A DNA stretch of 64,000 bases from Metopolophium dirhodum (lineage: Eukaryota; Arthropoda; Insecta; Hemiptera; Aphididae): assembly GCF_019925205.1 (NCBI RefSeq), contig NC_083565.1, forward strand, positions 38,468,241 through 38,532,240, given 5' to 3'. The notes beneath the pieces are model-generated. The model worked only from the letters and a program-made list of their open reading frames with translations. It did no database searches and had not been told where the DNA came from. Positions 10,403 through 22,627 of this stretch are shown piece after piece; positions within the stretch are counted from its first letter, which is position 1, and each line of letters opens with the position of its first letter. A program made the position numbers and the translations under genes.

Positions 10403-10860
10403 GCCTGGCGGTAGATAGTTATGATAGAGTCTACAGTGAGGTAGTCGATAGAATATAGTCGGCGGTTGATAGTTGGATGGTCAAGAATGAAGATTCATAG
10501 TCGGTGGTCGATAGTGAAACTCGAGGACTGACAACGACCTGAAGTGGACCTGCGGACGACTAGCTCAACCCACATTTGGACATCGGCACCCACGACACAC
10601 CATGGCCCGATCGGTAGCCCGGAGTTATAATTTATAAGTATACTTTCGATGTTGTAACTTGTAGTAGATAATAATAATACATTAATATTCAATAACAGAT
10701 ATACATAAATATATTACGTTGAGTACTTTGCTTCACATAAGGTAACCCTGATCCCTAGAAATAATATCACAAACCGAGGTCGAGTCTCCGAGAACGGAAG
10801 AACGTTCTAACAGAACGACACCTGAACGGGTAAGAGCCCAGGTGAAGAGAAGACGTTACA
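10403..10860 (+). repeat. 3' LTR of Gypsy element 1
   Basis: Direct repeat of 3552-4006, from GCCTGGCGG to GACGTTACA. It differs by scattered substitutions and by a changed segment: GAGAACGGAAGAACGTTCTAACAG replaces the corresponding part of the 5' copy. No polypurine tract precedes it, so its 5' edge is truncated or rearranged. It ends directly against a hAT coding exon. Confidence 0.85.
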
Positions 10861-13462
10861 ATATCACAGTCGACAAGGATTATTATTACAAGCTCATAGA
10901 GAGGATGTAAATTCAACAAACAGAGGTAATTGTATATATTGTTACTTTGATATTGAAATTGAAATTGTAATTTTTAAGTATTTTAGTTTTGTTAAAGATA
11001 AAATTGTAAAATATTAAATTAATTAACATTAGCTCACTTATTAAATTAAAATAGGTAGGTACTTAATACATTTTAATTACCCAACCACTTTATTATTATA
11101 ATTAACTAATTAAGTATTAAAAGTTATAACATGTGATTATGTGACATAATATGAATCATTTAAAATATTTAAATAGGAAATTTTAAAGAAATGTGTTCTT
11201 TATTTGCCAAACACAATCCATACTTTGGTAAAATTTATAATTTTCAAAAAAAAAATTATTCAATTTGGGCCATACAAAACAAATTAATAGCTATTTGTGC
11301 TTTAAATTTGAAAAATTATATAATTAAAGAAATTAGAGAATGTGGCATGTTTAGTATGCAATGTGACGAAGCTCGGTAATGTATACAATATTTTTACAAA
11401 ACTACTTTAATAAGTTATAATTATAATAAATGTTGAATAGATGTCATAAACAAGAGCAGTTGGCAATTTGTATAAGATATGCAAATAATTTAAAAGTAGT
11501 TGAAATGTTTATTGAATTTCATGATGTTTCTAAAAACCAGAATGCCAATTCATGGTTGATGTGTTACTATACTTCATTAACTCCTCAAATTTAAATGAAA
11601 TCTCTATTATTGGCCAAGCCTATTATGGAGCCTCAGTAATGTCTGGGTCAGTTAGAGGTGTCCAGGCAAAATTTAGGCAAGCTCACCCTTTAGCATCCCA
11701 AGCAATTTATGTGCACGGCATTGCACATAAGCTTAATTTGGTTATTGTTGATATGTGCAGTCATTTAAAAGTAAGAATTAAATAAATTGTTTATAATTAA
11801 TAAGTATCAGTATTGGTATTTTAAGTATTAAATACTCATTATTTTAGGATGCAAGAAACTTATTTAATGGTTTGGAGGCTTTATATGTGGATTTCTCACA
11901 TCCATCAAAAGATTTCAAATTAACCGAAATGCAACAGAAACTTGGTTTAAAAATCAACAAACTAACATAGCTTAGCGAAACCAGATGGGTATGTCGATAT
12001 AAAAGTTGCAAAGCTCTTATTACAAATTATCAAGCTATTTTAAAATCTTTGGACGAGGAAATAAATAAACAAAAATATAAAGATGTTGCCCATGCAATTG
12101 GTAGGTTATAAAACTAAATAATGAATACCTCAATATGTTTCATTTCAGTTTTTAATTTTTACATTCATTTTTAGATGTACGTGCAACAATTTTAGATGTT
12201 AAATTTATTATTTATTTGTTTATCTTACATGAAATCTTACTATCAATAAATATTTTAAGTGTTCATCTTCAGGCAAAGGGGACAACTCTAGGCAAATCTG
12301 GTAATTTGGTGAAAGAAGTAATTCGTACCCTCGAAAATAATCGTTGAGATGGACATTTCTCTGAACTGTGGGCTGAAATTAAAATATTCTGTTCAAAAAA
12401 TGATATTTCAATTGATAACTCACATCAAGGCAATACTAATCGTGCCATTGATACTACTTATATATTATATATATATATATACTTCCATTATGATCATAGG
12501 TCCAAAGAGGCGTAAAAAAGAACCAAATTGTTTAAAAGAGTATGCTGTTACAGTAACGACTGCAGCAGACTCTGAGGATTGTTCCAACAAAAATGATTCC
12601 TAGGCAGAGAATTATTGGAAATTAAATGCATTTTTGTTATTATGGACACAATCATTTCAAACATGAAACGTAGATTTGATTTTAATGGTAGTTTGCATCT
12701 TGATCATTATAAAGTAATTTTTTTATAGACTTGGAAAATTAATTAAGTTTTTAAGCTTAACTAAATGTTGTGTAATCCTAACTAATTGATGAAATAATTA
12801 CAATAGTTAAATTAATTTAACAATTGTAATTATTTTTTTATATAATTTTATTTAGTTACCTACTGATAGAAACTAATATAGTATTTTAAATTTTAATGTG
12901 TTTTTCAGGATTTATTTGAAATTAATAAATATGATCTTAAAAATGAAATGGCTGTCTTCGAAATTTATTCTGCAAAAATGAAAAAACAGATAATTTTAGT
13001 TTCATTCAGGAAAAATTATCCGAAAAAGTTTTCCCAAATTTCTATAAGATGGTTCAAGTTGCCAATACATTGCCAATTTCTTCTGCAACATCCGAGCGTG
13101 CATTTTCTGCCATGAGGCGAATAAATACATACTTGAGATCTACAATGGATCAAGATCGATTTAGTAATTTATCGATATTGAATATTGAAAAAGATGTAGA
13201 AATTGATCCTGATATCATTTTAGAACAATTCACAGCCATCAATAAAAGAAAAATGAATCTTATATAACGTATCAATAACTATTTTATGGTGCATATAAAA
13301 CATAAAATTAAAAGTAAATGTTTGTATTTTAATAGTGTTTAAATTTTAAGTTGGTGTGTCCAAGGTGTGGGGGGCTGAGCCCCCCACGTGTTACCATTTG
13401 GTATAGTATTGAGGTTAGGTTAGGCTATTGCCCCCTAAGATTTTGTGCTAGTTGCGCCACGG
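10861..13462 (+). mobile_element. hAT element (ZMYM1-like), 3' part only
   Basis: Coding exons of a DUF4371/hAT-dimerisation transposase are followed by a terminal GTGCTAGTTGCGCCACGG at 13445-13462. This is close to the inverse of a hAT terminus CAGTGGCGCAACTAGCAC. The left end is cut off by the 3' LTR of Gypsy element 1. No matching 5' half or 5' TIR is visible upstream of that element's 5' LTR. A GGGGGGCTGAGCCCCCC palindrome lies at about 13367-13384. Confidence 0.8.
10871..13267 (+). pseudogene. hAT transposase (ZMYM1/DUF4371 type), 5' truncated
   Basis: Six exon-like blocks joined by GT-AG introns: to 10925; 11177-11375; 11441-11770; 11848-12100; 12175-12713; 12909-13267. Phases agree across the junctions. 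Block 1 holds LLLQAHREDVNSTNRG. Blocks 2-3 hold the DUF4371 core (GMFSMQCDEAR, then EQLAICIRYANN and YYGASVMSGSVRGVQ, AHKLNLVIVD). The last block holds the hAT dimerisation motif LPISSATSERAFSAMRRI. Damage includes a frameshift near 11550, a TAG at 11968-11970 before LSETRW, and several stops in block 5. The family is the domesticated-looking 'zinc finger MYM-type 1' group of hAT transposases. This copy is dead, but its splice sites are unusually well kept. Confidence 0.85.
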
Positions 13463-14181
13463 GGTGACTCCTAGTGTAGGTTATATACTAACCTTGGTGT
13501 AAACTTGGTGTAAGCTGTATTTGAGGTTTAAACTAGAAAAATACGTAAATCAAATGTATTTTTCCCCTCGAGATTCAACTGTTGTCTGTATAATTAATAA
13601 GCGTTTTATTGGTTTGTATAGAATTTTTCACTTTGATAAAATAAAAAAAACTTCCATTAACATAGATACTCGGCCATATTAAAATAAAATTGAAGATTTT
13701 AAATGGGAACTCTTGAGGTATATTATTAGTTCTAACTTATCTTTAAAAGTTATAATAAAAGATAAAATAATATGGTGAAAAATACTTTAATGTTTAAAAT
13801 AAAACAAATTGAGAATGCTTACGCCCAACATTTGAACAAAAAAATATACTTAAATTAATAGGTATATAATTTTTGCTTTTAAGATTAAATGATTCACTAT
13901 TACATTATAATTTAAACAAAAAAATAATGAACAATTTCAAAATTAATAAGTTAATTATTAACATCTTAAATAGAAAAAAAATTCCATTTTATGAAATTAT
14001 ATTCAATTACTAACATTTAAGTATTTTATAATAGATAAACTGTTATTTTTATTTGTAAGGCATAACTTCCACATATAATCAAAAAATAATTGAAAACATT
14101 TACCATAGGATTTGATATAAAATAAATGTTATTTTTTGAACACATGTAATCCTTATTCATATTATAGTAGTTAAACACCAT
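13463..14181. other. Intergenic: hAT end to HP1 3' end
   Basis: AT-rich sequence without coding potential. It probably contains the 3' UTR of the HP1 gene on the minus strand; candidate AATAAA-type signals (TTTATT on the plus strand) lie near 14048-14055. Confidence 0.45.
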
Positions 14182-17100
14182 TTATATTTTATGAAATTTT
14201 TCTTCGTAATACTTGATAACGATTTGAGGGTACTTTAAATTAGCCTCTTTAGCTGGGATTAAATTGAATTCTTCTATTCCTCTCCATTTCATCAAAAATA
14301 CCAACTGGCCATTTTCAACAGTTTTACCCATAATTTTTTCCGGAATCTTAGGTATTGGTAGTGTGGCAGAAAAATCATTGACCGTGTCAATATTTTCAAT
14401 TTCTTCGTCCGTTTCAATCCTGGTCTCTTGACGACGAGTTTCTGATGAACAACTAGTTGCAACTGTTGATCTTGAAAGTGTACGTAAACGGCCACGGCCA
14501 CCATGCCCAATTTTTCCATTTCTTTTTCTTTTCTTTCCCCCTTGTCTTAATTTTTCTTCGAACTCCTTTATTAAATATTTACAATAAAGATTTTCCCTGG
14601 GTTCCCAAGTATTATTCTTGTCATCGTACCCGCTCCACTTAATGAAATATTCTACCATATTATTTCTGGAACGTTTATCTAACACTTTTTCCACAGAATA
14701 TACCTTTCCTTGATCCTCTTCTGCAGCAGTACCACTAGGTTCTATGTTTGCAACGCCTTCTCTCTTTCTGGAACAAAAATACATTAATATGTTAATAATT
14801 ATAATATATCAAAAGATATGTATCATTTATTTTTAATAACTTGACTACAGATGACAACAAAAATCATCATGTCAATTGTTATCCATAGGCCATTACTTTA
14901 AGTTAGTCAGCAAATAAGCATTAATTCAAATGAACTCTGAAATTATAGGTGCATTAATATTTTTATTTTTGATTTAAGAGGACGCTACACAGACATTTGT
15001 TGTCTCTGTACTACAAGTTTATAACATGCCAAATTTTACACTCGGCAGATCACAGTTAGCTGCGTTAGTTTAAAAATTAGAGTGAATTGACCTCTTATAC
15101 AATTTAAAAAGGTAAGGTATTATCTAAGGTATCTCTTAGGTTTTTTATTATATTTTAATTTTAAAGCAAGTTATGATTATTTTAAGATAAACAAAAAATT
15201 TACAATTTTAAAACACTCGTGAATCTCTTTAAAATTAAAATATAACAAAAAGCCTAGAAGATGCTTTAAATCTTACATTTAAATTTTATAAGAGGTCAAT
15301 TCACTCTATTTTTTAAACTAACAGAGCTAAACTTGATCTACTAAATGTAAAATTGACTCACTTATAAGACAGAGACAACAAATGTCTGTGTAGTGTCATC
15401 TTAAGTGCATTTTGTTTTAATAAAACAAATCAAAACAATTAAGTATCTATACTCAGGGGCGGATTGGGGAAACGTTTTGGTGCGGGAAAATATGATGACT
15501 AGGAACATTTTTAAAGTAACTGATTTGTCATTGAATCGAACAAACAACGTTTTGAAATGTATTCATCTACTATCTACATACTAATAATTGGTTTATAAAA
15601 TATATTATAAATTGTTAATATTAATAAATAATATAGTACAACAATATCCCTAACGTAAACAAGTTTCTATAATATAATGCTATAATGATTAATTTTTTTA
15701 AGTATTATTTTGTAAATATGTAATTTAAATTTAACTGTCAAAACTTTCAAGCAAAGCTTTACTGATATTTGCAATAATATTTTTTAATAGTACGTATATT
15801 AAAATATATTACTCAAATACTTTTTAAAAGTATTTTTATACAACACTGACACTGTTAATAAGCAAATAAATTGTATTAGCACTCACTGTAATTGATTACA
15901 AGAAGTTAAAGAAACAGTTTCAGAAGAATCATGCAAATAGCTATACCTATTCACATGATTTATCATAGTAAGCTATGTTCTTTATACTCAGTTTTTGGGA
16001 AAAACGAAAGTTTATTATCATACCTATTATTGTATCATTAAATAGTACGTACCTAATGAATGTTCAATACCATCCACAGTTATAGGATTGGTCTAAAATA
16101 TTTAATGGTTTTAATATGGGAACTTGATTTAATTTAGGTTTTACGTGCACGCTAAACGGGTAATAGCCAATAGGTATATGATGTGTATAAGAATATCATA
16201 ATATTTTATATTTTAAATTAAAAATAATATATTTATTATTTATAGCTGTACTGATTATTTTATATTACTGGTATTCCCCTCTTGGCTGTTTCCCATACAA
16301 CGGTCTACATGGTGATTTAATATTAATTACCTACTAAGTATATACCTAATCTATCATATTATTTACTTATCTTGGTATTACCTACTATTATTAATATTCG
16401 TTATTATTTGTTTATTTTGTTCAGTATTTTTGTATAGCACTCCTCACAAACCATCGTATTATTGTATAGTGTACAGACGTACAGGGTGCATTCGTTATTT
16501 ATATATATTTAATATTTTTGAATATTTTTTTATTGTTTTCTATTAAGTCTTAAACATTAATCATGAAAAATCCAGTGCTAGAAATGTTTTTAACGTTTAA
16601 CGTAAGCGCAAATACTTCAAAGTGCAACATAGGTAATTGTAATAAAAATATGAATGGTAAACATTCCTCCAATTTGGAAAAACATATTTTTTCCCATCAT
16701 AAAAAAAAGTTTAATGAACTCCAAGATGTTAAAAATAACAAGAAAATTGATACTCCTGAGTCTACATAGAAATTCAAAAAACAAAAGGTAGGTTTTTATT
16801 TTTTATAATTTACATAACTAAGTGAACTAATTTATCATAATATTAGGCAAGAAAAAAAAAGTTAAGTTAGATAGACTATTGTTCTATTTTTGTTGTTATT
16901 ATACGTTAAGTTTATATCATTTAAACATTTTACTTTTTTTATAAACAAATATTATTTGTTAAAAATAAATTATGAATTAATTATTATCTGCTCATAACAT
17001 TATAATAGAAATTATAATGAATACATCATTAATAAAATCAATAGGTACGTACTACCTGCCCAATTATTATTTAAGCATACTGCATAGTGAATATTATTAT

Positions 17101-20100
17101 ACTTTATTTTTTGTTAACTGAAACTTGGAATGTATCTTATGAATCTTAGTTAATGCTTAGGTATTTCAATACAAAATGTATTATTATTATTAATATTCAT
17201 GTATTTGAATATCATTCAAGTGTCATTTATGGTTTTACTGCAGTCATATTTAAGAGTATTATATATGTATTCATAAATGTATAATTTTTAAATAATACCC
17301 TTAACAGTTTAAACATTAATTATATTAATTATTTTTATGTAAAAAGACAATGATTCAAGTCAAATGCTTATGAGTTATTTTATTGCAAAAAAGACCATAA
17401 AAATTGAAATGGACAAGAAAAAATAATTACCGGTTGCTTGTGTTAAACTAATAACAGTGAATGGAAGACCAATGTGCCTAATGCAAGATTCTCGTTTTCA
17501 AAAAATAACAAATCCAATACTTGAAGCCTTTTAATTATGTTCAAAGGCTTCAATTTGAACATAATTGTAAGTGCTTTTAATTGCTTAGCAAAAAATATAT
17601 CCAAATCTTTGGAATATTATGCTGCATTTGTATAACTTGTTTAATTACTTTTGTTTTGATTAATATTGATAGACTACAGCTAACTTGAGTTTTAAATTTA
17701 TATTATATAGCTATATCTATAAATCCACAAAATATAAGAAGTCATGTATCTGCCACTGCTTTAAAAATAGTTACTGTAATTTCTGAAGATATGAAACATA
17801 AGATGGTTTCTTTGAAAGTAGATGGTGTTTCAAGACATAATAAGTAATTTTTGGGAGTCAATGTTCAGTATATGCACAAAGATACATTGACTTTAAAAAT
17901 TAAAACATTGGCCATTTTCGAGCTTGTTGAACACCGTTCTTCGAAATACTTAAAAGATACAGTAAGATATATAAATATTAAATGAATATTTTTTTATATA
18001 CCTATTTATAATTTATGTAATATTCAGAGTCTAAAATTGGGATGCTTAAAGGTAATAAGCCCACCAATTTTGAAATTAACACATTCATAATTAATGGCGT
18101 TTGTGGTTAATTTGTACTTATCTTATTTTGTTAGTAATATTGTTAAGGCCATTATTAAATATATGATAATTTATAAAATATATGGTGAGGTTGGTGGTAA
18201 GGTCATTGTGTGATGCATCATAAGACTAAAAAAAAGGGGGCTTTAGCACCTAAGTCCTTTTATTGAAATTGGACAATTAATATTATATTTTGCCATTTTG
18301 GTAATATTTATTTTTATATTCACTTACTTTATTAGTTGTTTAATGTTAAAAGTAAATATGGACTAACTAAATATCAAATATATATTCAATTACAAGTGAT
18401 AACGCCACTAATATGCTAAAAATTACAGATTTAATGATAATCAATCCAGATCAAGAAATAGGTAATTTAATGATTTAGAAATATTTAAAAGTTTAATACC
18501 AATCACAATAAATAATGTACCATGTATGGGTTATATATTTGGATATACTATCTATATAATACTTTATATGAAATATGTTTTAAAAAAAAAAAATTATTTT
18601 TCAATTTTTCAGATGATGAACCAATAGATCTTGAAAATGAGGTAATTGATGCTCTTTGTCCAGAAGCAATTACTTCAAAAGTAAGATCTGCAGCACACAC
18701 TTTAAATTTGACAGTTGAAGAGGGACTGAAAATCCAAAGTATCCGTGGGGCTTTTGCACGAGCGAGAACAGTAATTAATTTAAAATATTTAACTTCTGAT
18801 TGTTTTATATTAATTCACTAATTTTAGGTTGTTAAGAAATTGCAAATGCCAATTTATGCAGGACTCCGTAAACAGGAAAATAAAAAACAAGCTATTTGTG
18901 ATGTGGAAACCCGATGGTCATCTGTATATGACATGTTATATAGACTTCTTGAACTCAAAGATTTCTGTTTAAAATTCCAAGATACCAAGAACGATTTAAA
19001 ACTATCTTTACCCGATTGGGATGATATTGAAAAAATGGTAATAAAATTAATATTGTCTATTATTGTGTAATATCAATTAATAACCAATTTGAAGTACCTA
19101 CTTTATTATCTTGTAAAAAGAAATTACCAAAACATAAAATATTTTATTATGTTTCAGGTGGTTTCATTAGAACCTGCAAAAATAGGACTTGTTTCTTTAC
19201 AAAAAAGTGATATTACCATTGGGGATTTCTTTGCAATTTCGTTTAATATATTATCAAAGTTACAAAAAATAGATAGTTCATTATCACAAGCAATAGTAGG
19301 ACCGTAGAAGTAAATTATTGTTTGAAGAACCTATATTTTCTTCTGGTTTGTGTAAAAATAATGATAATATTATCGGAAGTAATATACAGTTTAAAAAATT
19401 AAAATTTACTACTTTTATTTCCAGTAATTTTTTTAGATCCTCGAAGAATGCTTAGCATAGAACAAAAGCCAATCGCTAAAAATCACTTAAACAAAACATG
19501 GAATGCAATGAAACTTATTTCTGAAACAATCGTAAATAATGATGTTAGTGAGACAACCACAAATGAAGATGATACTAACAATGAAATAGATGAATTTTAA
19601 GTATTTTTAAGTTCTCAAGGCAGTACACCGTGCCTTGAGGTGGGAAATAATGATAATCGTTCAATCAGAGATATAATTGAAGAATACGATAATGTGTCTC
19701 GACTACATCATAAAAGCTGTGTTTTAAAATATTGGTCAGAGAATAAAATTAAAAGACATGAACAATTTCAGTTAACACAAGTTGTTATGGCTGTTCCGTG
19801 TACACAGGTAATAATATCAAATTTATGACACCTATTGAACAATAATAATGTACATTGTACATGTATATTTTATAGGTGACTGTAGAAAGGACATTTTCTG
19901 GATTAAAGTATATTTGCAACGATCTAAGATCATCCATATCCTCTCATTTACTTTATGATATTATGGTCATTCGAAGAAATAATAGTTATAACTAATTTTT
20001 AATGTTGTGTAATTTACAATTTACATTTTATAAAATTATAATAAATTATTAAATTCACAGTTTTTATTTTTCGTTAACTTATGAAAAGGTGTATAAAAAA

Positions 20101-22627
20101 TTTTAACTTTTAAAGCCTTATACCTACTGGAATTAATAAGAATGAAAAAGACCATAGTTTTACATTAGGTCTTAACTTTTTATAATGGCGATGCATAAAT
20201 ATTAAATATTAAAGCTTTAGTTTTATAATTATTATTATTTGAAAATGTAGAAGAGCTAACTGGTAACTGGTAAGTAGTGTTAGGAACTAGTCTATAATAA
20301 TTCTTTACAATTTTAGTTCTTGATTTAAATTATAGTGTTAGGTTTACAGTACTTATAACTTATACTCAAGAAGACGAGACCACCAAAACTCAGAAGTCAA
20401 CTGTCAAATTAATAAATTGTCTTATTAGATAGTATAACACTTTAATGTAAAGAGTAAATCACGGTCTAAGAGTTAAGACAGAATAGAGATTAGATAATAT
20501 TATGAAGATTTATATTTTATCTTAGTCCGTAGTGTAAACACTATTCATTATAAATAGTTCATAATTGTAAAAAAAAAAAAAATGTTTTGTGAAAAACGGT
20601 ATTTAAACCGGTTAAAATCGTTAAGTGATTATTTAAATATAAATTAACTAGTTAACAGCACTTCTTCTCAGAACAAGAAAATTGGTAACCGGTTAGGAAA
20701 AAAATTTCAGCTCCTACCGGAGTCGATTACCTACCACTTATTTTAGAAACAGTTTTAAGCCCTGCAAATTATTAAAAACAATATTTGAATTGATTAATAT
20801 ATTTTGTGAGGTATATATTATAATCTATTCTGGGGTATTTAGGTTAAAGTATACACAGTACAGTGCATACTATATACTTTCATCCAAAAATATAATTAGT
20901 ATCGCCCTACCTACCCATATAAGTTGCATCCAACGATTAAATGAGCACAAGATAGGTCTTTTTTTATTTTCTTTATCATTCTATTTCAAAGTTGTATTTA
21001 AGTGATAAAATACTTTAAAAAAAAGAATTAAAAACACCTGAATTCCCGGTGGGCCAATCCACCCCTGAGTATTATCCACGTGCGAAAAAATATAAACCAA
21101 AGTGAAACTATTCTACTTTACGGGACACTACTTTTTTATTTTTTTTTTTGAGGGACTTAGTCATTTTTTGGCTGAAAAAATGTTGATGAAATCAGAACTT
21201 GGCGCATGAAATTTGTTTCGAAGTTATAGCTAACCGAAGTTTTAACTTTATATAATAACCCTTAAATACCTATAATGCTTTAGATTATCGTATGTAAGAC
21301 TGTTGTGCAGTGGTAATCACTTCCCTATGATCCCAACAATCGGCGGTCAATACTCGTCCCATACGCATTAATTTTTTGTACTTTTTTTTGAAAAACGAAG
21401 ATTTCAACAATTGTAATGTAGGTTCCAAGCAAATTTTCAAACATTTTTTTTTCTAAAATATGTGTTCCACATACTTTTTACTACCTCGGGCGAACTTAGG
21501 ATTTCAAAAATATTGTTTTTAAAGTACGTTTATTGCCAGCGTGGATACTTGCTCGCTACGCTCGCTCGAACATTAAAATCGAAAATATCCCCCTACCTAC
21601 TTGCTGTGTAAAACCACAATTACACAATTATACAACATAAAGTAAATTGTCCAACAGGTAATCAAATATACATTAACAGTGGTAAAACCTAAATGATTGA
21701 TTTTGTATCAATAATAATAAACATAATAATAACCATACAACACTAACAACCACAAATTAATGAAATAATAACAATTATTAATTATTATGTACCATTGATA
21801 CAATGTAAATAGTGCAAAAAACTATTTACCCAGTCTCGGGTTGGAACTCTGGTCACTTTCGATAGCATTGTCATCATACTACCAATGGGCCACGACAGCC
21901 CGTTTTGCGACGTAACATTCATAAGTTTAACTTTGAAACTAAAAAAGGTGTCCCACTAAAGTAGAAATATACCGATATTACACAATATATAAAATGTACA
22001 TCTTTCTTTGTACGCAACCTTTATTTAAAACAATCGTTTTTTGGATCGCGGACGGTTCACGGAATATGGGTGGGTACCTAATGTATTTATTTTTATTTGT
22101 TATCGGACGCGGACGCACGCGCGCGAATAGTTTGGCGGTGGCAACGTTGGTATCTACGCGTATTTTCAAATTCTCAATATTGTGCTTCTGGCTGAGCACA
22201 ACTACACAAGTGTAAGATACAAACATTAGATCATAAACAGTTAAGATTCGCGATCGGGATATCGTTTATCCACCGTATATTCCAAATGGTTTTCGTGATT
22301 TATCAAACGTAGTTATTCCGTAAGTCGTAACCAGAAAAAATATTTGGACGATGGTGACGGCGTCGGTTGCCTCCTTGGTGGAGGGGAGGGGGGTGGCAGC
22401 GACGACGCCATGTTTAACGATGGTGTATAGGTCACGTGTTTAATATTTTCGTTCGATTTCACGAAAATGTACACAGGTCACGGTCCGTCACGTTCTCGCA
22501 CGGTCTGTCTCGAAGATATGGAAACAACGACCGCAAACGATGAAACCCGTGGGTAAAAACTGAGTGAACGGGAGGTGAACGGCCGTACACGCGTGTGAAT
22601 ATTAATTGACACTCACCTTGAAGACAT
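14182..22627 (-). CDS. HP1: Heterochromatin protein 1 (chromobox), two exons
   Basis: Exon 2 (14767-14182) encodes a chromodomain (VYSVEKVLDK to IKEFEEKL), a basic hinge (KKRKRNGK, RGRGRL-like) and a chromoshadow domain (PIPKIPEKIMGKT to VIKYYEEKF). The aromatic cage that reads H3K9me is complete: Y, W and Y in VYSVEK, IKWSGY. Exon 2 begins after TTTTTGTTCCAG and needs a 2-nt phase from upstream. An ATG-TCT-TCA-AG followed by GTGAGT at 22627-22617 supplies this exactly, giving a start MSSRKREG and a 198-residue protein, the usual HP1 size. The 7849-bp intron contains several transposons. Without this exon, an ATG at 14784 would read through the acceptor, which is less likely. HP1 binds methylated H3K9 through the chromodomain and dimerises through the shadow domain to form heterochromatin. 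No stop or frameshift is seen. Confidence 0.88.
14973..15404. mobile_element. TTAA-flanked MITE with about 120-bp inverted repeats
   Basis: Both ends carry TTAA followed inward by GA(G/T)GACRCTACACAGACAT and TTGTTGTCTCTGT. The left arm (about 14973-15100) and right arm (about 15285-15404) are inverted copies over about 120 bp, including AGAGTGAATTGACCTCTTAT. The roughly 170-bp centre is AT-rich and non-coding. TTAA target sites suggest mobilisation by a piggyBac-type transposase. It lies in the HP1 intron, about 200 bp upstream of exon 2. Confidence 0.8.
15454..21067 (+). mobile_element. Full-length hAT element in the HP1 intron
   Basis: The left end CAGGGGCGGATTGG (15454) and right end CCAATCCACCCCTG (21067) form 14-bp TIRs with one mismatch; flanking TACT/AGTA extends the symmetry. 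An exact 8-bp target duplication could not be confirmed. A BED-type transposase gene with introns runs from 16563 to 19995. Non-coding stretches 15470-16560 and 20000-21040 are AT-rich; the latter has AACCGGTT-type subterminal motifs near 20600-20700. Confidence 0.8.
16563..19995 (+). pseudogene. BED-type hAT transposase
   Basis: Exon 1 (from ATG 16563) has a BED zinc finger: C-x4-C ... H-x4-H in SKCNIGNCNK to LEKHIFSHH. Later blocks match hAT transposases: MQDSRFQKITNPILEAF near 17480-17530, MVSLKVDGVSRHNK near 17810, and then spliced blocks 18613-18770, 18828-19037, 19158-19305, about 19425-19807 and 19876-19995. Junctions such as RART|VVKKLQ and PCTQ|VTVERTFSG are in phase. RSAAHTLNLTVEEGL, DVETRWSSVYDML and VERTFSGLKYI are the catalytic-region and dimerisation signatures. 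Stops at about 17427 and 19598 and a degraded junction near 19307 show decay. The element is in the orientation opposite to HP1. Confidence 0.85.
21112..21965. mobile_element. Short TIR element (unassigned)
   Basis: Imperfect inverted ends of about 26 bp: TCTACTTTACGGGACACTAC at the left and AAAAGGTGTCCCACTAAAGTAGA at the right. Inside are two tRNA-like segments in opposite orientation (about 21303-21360 and 21826-21905) and a Ser/Arg-like repeat GCTCGCTACGCTCGCTCG. No ORF. Target duplications were not identified. Confidence 0.45.
21826..21905 (-). repeat. tRNA-derived SINE-like segment
   Basis: On the minus strand the segment has an A-box-like TGGCCCATTGGTAGTATG and a B-box-like GAGTTCCAACCC at tRNA-like spacing. 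The expected cloverleaf pairing is not complete, so this is a SINE head or tRNA relic rather than a tRNA gene. A related plus-strand piece (GCAGTGGTAATCACTTCCCT ... GGTCAATACTCG) lies at 21303-21355. Confidence 0.4.

Larger units (their letters stand above)
3532..10860 (+). mobile_element. Ty3/Gypsy retrotransposon, element 1 (decayed)
   Basis: Two long terminal repeats in direct orientation flank gag- and pol-like reading frames in Ty3/Gypsy order: Gag, RT, RNase H, integrase, then an env N-terminus. Most pol frames lie in one phase, broken by stops at 7498, 7513, 7651 and 8011 and by a frameshift near 8986. The protease and the N-terminal part of RT are missing at about 6700-6715, so a large internal deletion is likely. 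A macrodomain sits between RNase H and integrase. The left boundary is uncertain because the first bases of the two LTRs differ. The right end (GTTACA) is clear and abuts a hAT exon. Confidence 0.88.

Noticed and set aside
14292..14642. ORFs overlapping HP1 in other frames
   Set aside because: Shadow frames of the chromodomain exon.
21303..21360. A tRNA gene
   Set aside because: A-box-like and B-box-like text is present but stems do not pair; better read as a SINE relic.
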